From Phenylobacterium sp. NIBR 498073 (GTDB lineage Bacteria > Pseudomonadota > Alphaproteobacteria > Caulobacterales > Caulobacteraceae), in contig NZ_CP114599.1 in the NCBI RefSeq assembly GCF_027286305.1, positions 186,001-250,000 of the forward strand: DNA of 64,000 nt. The letters are read 5' to 3'. The position numbers and the translations under genes are program-made. Below the pieces are notes generated by a model. The model did no database searches. It was given only the letters and a program-made list of their open reading frames with translations, and had not been told where the DNA came from. This document shows, piece by piece, positions 61,037-64,000 of this stretch (positions are counted from its first letter, which is position 1; each line of letters opens with the position of its first letter).

Positions 61037-61348
61037 CTAGCCGAGGCCCATCAGTGCGCCGGCCGCGGCCGGCAGCAGGTAGCGCTGGATGCCCGAGATC
61101 ACCAGGATCGCGATCACCGGGCTGATGTCGACGCCGCCGAGCGACGGAATGATCTTCTGGAACGGGGCCAGCACCGGTCGCGTCACCGCGTCGAGGAAGC
61201 GGGCGACGTTGTAGACGAACTGGTTGCGCAGATTGATCACGTCGAAGGCGACGAGCCAGGACAGGATGGCGCTGGCGATCAGCGCGAACACCAGCAATCC
61301 GAGCAGCGCGTCGATGATGAAGAAGACAAATCCGACCAGCGGGGCCAT
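61037..61348 (-). CDS. YggT family membrane protein
   Basis: A 103-residue protein with two transmembrane helices (about residues 4-36 and 60-83) separated by a conserved loop (ARFLDAVTRPVLAPFQKIIPSLGGVDISPV), the YggT signature in which F-Q-K-I/P-P...G-G-x-D-x-S-P is typical. Needed in some bacteria for osmotic tolerance or septum-region membrane functions; role here unknown. Forms an operon with the DUF167 gene. Confidence 0.92.
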   Translation of the reverse strand: MAPLVGFVFFIIDALLGLLVFALIASAILSWLVAFDVINLRNQFVYNVARFLDAVTRPVLAPFQKIIPSLGGVDISPVIAILVISGIQRYLLPAAAGALMGLG

Positions 61349-61473
61349 CAGAAAATCCGAGTGGAAAGGGCCTCCTGTATCGACTGGCGCGGCGGCGCTG
61401 GCAAGTCGCGACGCCGCATCGGCGATCAGCCGCTTGACAGACCCCGCCTTCGCCTCCTAAGTCCGCGCCTCCT

Positions 61474-61549
61474 GGGGCCGTAGCTCAGTTGGTAGAGCGC
61501 CTCGTTCGCAATGAGGAGGTCAGGGGTTCGACTCCCCTCGGCTCCACCA
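61474..61549 (+). tRNA. tRNA-Ala (anticodon CGC), CCA encoded
   Basis: Acceptor GGGGCCG (61474-61480) pairs with CGGCTCC (61539-61545), discriminator A at 61546, CCA 61547-61549. D arm TAGCTCAGTTGGTAGAGC, anticodon arm CTCGTT-CGC-AATGAG, T arm AGGGG-TTCGACT-CCCCT. Anticodon CGC reads GCG (alanine). Confidence 0.96.
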
Positions 61550-61592
61550 ATTCCTCGCGGAATTGGTCGAACCTCAGGAATTTTCCGGACAA

Positions 61593-62009
61593 TCAGATCT
61601 TCGTGCCCGGGCCGTCTTCGGTCAGGACGCCGTCGAAGTGCTCCTCGCTGGCGTCGGCTTCGGCCTTGGTGGCGCGGACGATGCCGTCGCGGTGCTCGGG
61701 CGGACCGTAGAGGGTATAGAGCCGCAGGGCCTTGTCGCCGGTGTTGATCACGTTGTGGCGGGCGCCGGCCGGGACGATGATCGCGAAGTCGGCCTTCACC
61801 TTGGTCTTCGCCCCGTCGATCCAGACCTCGCCCTTGCCCTTCTCGATGCGGAAGAACTGGTCGTGGGTGTCGTGCACCTCCTCGCCGATCTCCTCGCCGG
61901 GCTTCAGCGACATCAGCACCAGCTGCAGGTGCTTGCCAGTGTAGAGCACACGGCGGAAGTCCTTATTGCTTTCCGTCAGCTCCTCGATGTCGTCGACAAA
62001 GCCCTTCAT
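61593..62009 (-). CDS. Cupin-domain protein, 138 residues
   Basis: A small single-domain cupin: LQLVLMSLKPGEEIGEEVHDTHDQFFRIEKGKGEVWIDG (about 28-66) carries the G-x5-HxH-x3,4-E-x6-G-like motif 1 with His-x-x-His/Asp and Glu, and ADFAIIVPAGARHNVINTGDK (about 76-96) carries motif 2 with PAGxxH...N. A metal-binding beta-barrel is predicted; such proteins act as dioxygenases, isomerases or sugar-binding proteins. Its own N-terminus (MKGFVDDIEELTESNKDFRRVLYTGKH) resembles the family of cupins encoded widely in Proteobacteria. Substrate unknown. Confidence 0.9.
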   Translation of the reverse strand: MKGFVDDIEELTESNKDFRRVLYTGKHLQLVLMSLKPGEEIGEEVHDTHDQFFRIEKGKGEVWIDGAKTKVKADFAIIVPAGARHNVINTGDKALRLYTLYGPPEHRDGIVRATKAEADASEEHFDGVLTEDGPGTKI

Positions 62010-62108
62010 GGCGCGTCCTTTCCTGATGCTGCTTATCCAGCCTGAGCCGAGCGCGCGGCGCAGGCCTTGATGCTAATCAAGCCTGCGCCGGCGACGGTCC
62101 GATGACGG

Positions 62109-62969
62109 TCAAGCCTGGGTAACGGGAAGCCGCAGGAACACGTTCCCTGCCGCCGTGGCCGGCGGCAGGGCCCCGGCGCGGATGTTCACCTGCAGCGAGG
62201 GCAGGATCAGGGTCGGGGCGGCCAAGGTGGCGTCGCGCGCCTCGCGCATGGCGACGAAGGCGGCCTCGTCCACGCCGTCATGCACATGCACGTTGCGGGC
62301 CCGCTGCTCGGCGACGGTGGTCTGCCAGGCGAAGGTGTCGCGGCCGGCCGGCAGATAGTCGTGGCCGACGAAGATGCGCGTCGTTTCGGGCAGAGCCAGG
62401 ATCTTGCGCGTCGAACGATAGAGGGTCGCCGCATCGCCGCCCGGGAAGTCGGCGCGGGCGGTCCCATAGTCGGGCATGAACAGGGTGTCGCCGACGAAGG
62501 CGGCGTCGCCGATCATATAGGTGACGCAGGCCGGGGTGTGGCCGGGTGTGTGCAGCACCCCGATGTCCAGCGATCCGAGGGGCAGCACGTCGCCCTCGGC
62601 CAGCAGCCGGTCGAAGACCCGTCCATCGTCGGCGACATCGTCGGCCTCGAAGCGGGGGATGAAAGCCTTCTGCACCTGGGTGATCTCGGCCCCGATCACC
62701 ACCTGCGCGCCGGTTTCGCGGCGGATGTAGTCGGCCGCCGACAGGTGGTCGGCGTGCGCGTGGGTCTCCAGCACATAGGCCAGGGTCAGGCCCTGTTCGT
62801 GCACCGCGGCCAGCACCGCATCGGCCGAGCCGGTCGAGAGCCGGGCCGCCTTGGGCTCGAAGTCGAGCACCGGGTCGATCACCGCGGCGACCCGGGTGGC
62901 CGGGTCACTGACCAGGTGGGTCGCGGTCGAGGTGGCCTTGTCGAAGAATGTCTGTACGTGGGGGGTCAT
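62109..62969 (-). CDS. blh: Blh-type MBL-fold persulfide dioxygenase / hydrolase
   Basis: A 286-residue glyoxalase-II-like metallo-beta-lactamase: ETHAHADHLSAADYIRRETG (residues 68-87, HxHxDH), HTPGHTPACVTYMIGDAAFVGDTLF (about 143-167) and FVGHDYLP. It matches Blh, the bacterial enzyme of the BigR regulon that detoxifies sulfide-derived persulfide. Divergent from bigR across an AT-rich intergenic space of 74 bases, as in Agrobacterium, Xylella and Rhodobacter operons in my recollection. A repressor-controlled promoter is expected there. ATG 62969 has GAAGGAGG upstream. Confidence 0.88.
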   Translation of the reverse strand: MTPHVQTFFDKATSTATHLVSDPATRVAAVIDPVLDFEPKAARLSTGSADAVLAAVHEQGLTLAYVLETHAHADHLSAADYIRRETGAQVVIGAEITQVQKAFIPRFEADDVADDGRVFDRLLAEGDVLPLGSLDIGVLHTPGHTPACVTYMIGDAAFVGDTLFMPDYGTARADFPGGDAATLYRSTRKILALPETTRIFVGHDYLPAGRDTFAWQTTVAEQRARNVHVHDGVDEAAFVAMREARDATLAAPTLILPSLQVNIRAGALPPATAAGNVFLRLPVTQA

Positions 62970-62996
62970 GGTTGGAGCCTCCTTCGGCGTCGGGCC

Positions 62997-63038
62997 AACA
63001 TATAAGAACTTGCTAAATTAGAAACAACTCATATATTG
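62997..63038. promoter_or_regulatory. AT-rich BigR-type operator between blh and bigR
   Basis: AACATATAAGAACTTG and CATATATTG bracket a central CTAAATTAG palindrome (63012-63022 region). AT-rich half sites between the divergent genes fit the described BigR/SqrR box, which blocks transcription until the repressor forms an intramolecular disulfide or tetrasulfide. The precise base contacts are inferred. Confidence 0.65.
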
Positions 63039-63043
63039 CGGCT

Positions 63044-63412
63044 ATGTTCGATCTCGCGAACTTCGACATCACCCGTTTCGAGGCCAGCGCTGGGGAGGCC
63101 GCCAAGCTTCTGCGCGCGCTGGGCAACGAGCGGCGGTTGATGATCCTCTGCCAGCTGACCGAAGGCGAGCGATCGGTGGGCGAACTACTGCCCCTGGTCG
63201 GCCTGTCGCAATCGGCCCTGTCGCAGCACCTGGCGGTGCTGCGCGAGGAAGCCGTCGTGGCCACGCGCCGCGAGGGCCAGACCATCTGGTATCGGATCGC
63301 CGACCCCGCCGCGATGAAGGTGGTGGCGACGCTCGCGGAGATCTTCTGTCCTCCAGACATGAAGAAGGCCGATGACCGCTCCGACCCAACTGAATCCCAA
63401 GGACGTCGCTGA
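63044..63412 (+). CDS. bigR: BigR/SqrR-type ArsR-family sulfide-responsive repressor
   Basis: A 122-residue winged-helix repressor of the ArsR family. Both redox cysteines of BigR/SqrR are visible: LMILCQLTEG (near residue 36) and EIFCPPDM (near 102). The HTH lies in GELLPLVGLSQSALSQHLAVLREEAVV (residues 48-74). Persulfide or oxidant links the cysteines and releases DNA. It overlaps the rhodanese gene by 41 bases (63372-63412). Adjacent genes for persulfide dioxygenase, rhodanese and a TauE-like exporter make a complete sulfide-stress unit. Confidence 0.93.
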   Translation: MFDLANFDITRFEASAGEAAKLLRALGNERRLMILCQLTEGERSVGELLPLVGLSQSALSQHLAVLREEAVVATRREGQTIWYRIADPAAMKVVATLAEIFCPPDMKKADDRSDPTESQGRR

Positions 63413-63902
63413 CCTGCTGGCCAAGGGCCAGGCGGTGCTGTTCGACGTCCGCGACCCCGACGAGTTCGCCCGCCGCCACGTGAAGGGCGCGCGGCTGCGC
63501 CCGCTGGCGAGCCTTGAGTCCGCGCCGCTCGACGTGCCGGCCGGCGCCTTGCCGATCTTCACCTGCCGTTCGGGCATGCGCACGGCCGCCAATTGCGCGC
63601 GGCTGGCGGCGGTCAGCGGCGGCCAGGCCGTGGTGCTGGCCGGCGGCGTCGACGGCTGGGCGGCCGCCGGCCTGCCGCTGGTCGAGGACCGCAAGGCACC
63701 GCTGGAAATGATGCGCCAGGTGCAGATCGCCGCCGGCACGCTGGTGCTGGTCGGCGTCGGCCTCGGTCTGCTCGTCCATCCCGGCTTCTTCGGCCTCGCG
63801 GCCTTCGTCGGCGCAGGCCTGACCTTCGCCGGGGCGACCGGCTTTTGCGGCATGGCCCGGCTGCTGGCGCATATGCCCTGGAACCGGCCGGCGAGGGACT
63901 AA
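63372..63902 (+). CDS. Rhodanese-domain protein with membrane-anchored C-terminus
   Basis: A 176-residue fusion: rhodanese domain (about 8-105, LFDVRDPDEFARRHVKGARL; active-site loop CRSGMR with Cys at about 65) and a hydrophobic C-terminal DUF2892-like region with two helices (AAGTLVLVGVGLGLLVHPGFFGLAAFVGAGL). This matches the inner-membrane rhodanese of BigR operons, which transfers sulfane sulfur. ATG 63372 overlaps the bigR 3' end. Followed after two bases by a TauE-type exporter gene running off the window. Confidence 0.92.
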   Translation: MTAPTQLNPKDVADLLAKGQAVLFDVRDPDEFARRHVKGARLRPLASLESAPLDVPAGALPIFTCRSGMRTAANCARLAAVSGGQAVVLAGGVDGWAAAGLPLVEDRKAPLEMMRQVQIAAGTLVLVGVGLGLLVHPGFFGLAAFVGAGLTFAGATGFCGMARLLAHMPWNRPARD

Positions 63903-63904
63903 GC

Positions 63905-64000
63905 ATGGACCCGGTGAGCCTAGCGCTGGCGGCGGCCGGCGGCGCGCTGATCGGCCTGCTGCTGTCGGTGTTCGGCGGCGGCGGCTCGGTGCTGGCCGCG
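63905..64000 (+). CDS. TauE/SafE-family sulfite/sulfur exporter, N-terminal fragment
   Basis: ATG 63905 starts MDPVSLALAAAGGALIGLLL and continues SVFGGGGSVLAA at the right edge. A hydrophobic helix followed by G-x-GGGGS resembles the GGGGGS-type motif of TauE/SafE family transporters. The known BigR operon encodes a TauE-like permease here, supporting export of sulfite or thiosulfate. Only 32 residues are visible, so the call depends on context. Confidence 0.75.
   Translation, partial: MDPVSLALAAAGGALIGLLLSVFGGGGSVLAA

Overview
The window is GC-rich DNA from an alphaproteobacterium, most likely a member of the Caulobacteraceae (Phenylobacterium- or Caulobacter-like). This rests on gene order (rdgB-hemW-rsmI-yraN-SirB1-gshB-comM; tsaD-gpsA divergent from hemC-hemD-mitofilin-hemY), on chemoreceptors ending in WEEF, on HTH regulators with a C-terminal membrane anchor, and on short hairpin-like intergenic repeats. 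Genus assignment is inference; no 16S gene is present.

Left arm (1-24.8 kb): housekeeping and accessory metabolism. It carries an S41 peptidase tail, malic enzyme, an Hsp70-like ATPase, an M16 peptidase, an MDR oxidoreductase, an Rsm22-like methyltransferase, a START protein, acetyl-CoA synthetase, an M28 peptidase, a ligase/exonuclease DNA repair pair around a DUF4349 lipoprotein, two thioesterases, AmpG, a hybrid histidine kinase, small regulators and a decayed universal-stress gene.

Central island (about 25.49-38.06 kb): the comM (yifB) gene is cut in two. Its C-terminal half lies at 24848-25493 and its N-terminal half at 38058-38903, both on the minus strand. The roughly 12.5 kb between them looks lower in GC and holds mostly unfamiliar genes: winged-helix and HTH proteins, a single-domain GIY-YIG nuclease, membrane proteins, a lipoprotein/119-aa pair, a NYN ribonuclease-like protein, a secreted tandem-repeat protein, a truncated IS1595 transposase with a DUF6471 neighbour, an AraC-PAS regulator, a gutted PAS chemoreceptor, a PDZ lipoprotein and a DUF4258/MqsA-like toxin-antitoxin pair. 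The palindromic operator of that pair recurs three times before a small gene. No integrase or complete transposase was recognised. The N-half breakpoint falls in the same codons (TGGGV) that, from memory, are the AbaR insertion hotspot in Acinetobacter comM.

Right arm (38.9-64 kb): conserved genes resume with gshB, SirB1-like, yraN, rsmI, hemW and rdgB; a small membrane peptide behind a 12-bp inverted repeat; a DUF2975/YozG-like pair whose regulator has its ribosome site inside a hairpin; creatininase; a tsaD-gpsA-YciI-Rieske operon; heme genes hemC/hemD/mitofilin/hemY; tRNA-Thr(CGT); a peptidyl-prolyl isomerase lipoprotein; a zinc-ribbon protein; a sirtuin; two chemoreceptors flanking a CheW; DUF167/YggT; tRNA-Ala(CGC); a cupin; and a sulfide-stress module (Blh-type persulfide dioxygenase, BigR repressor, rhodanese, TauE-like exporter) running off the right edge.

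Assignments come from reading sequence and family knowledge; no database search was run.
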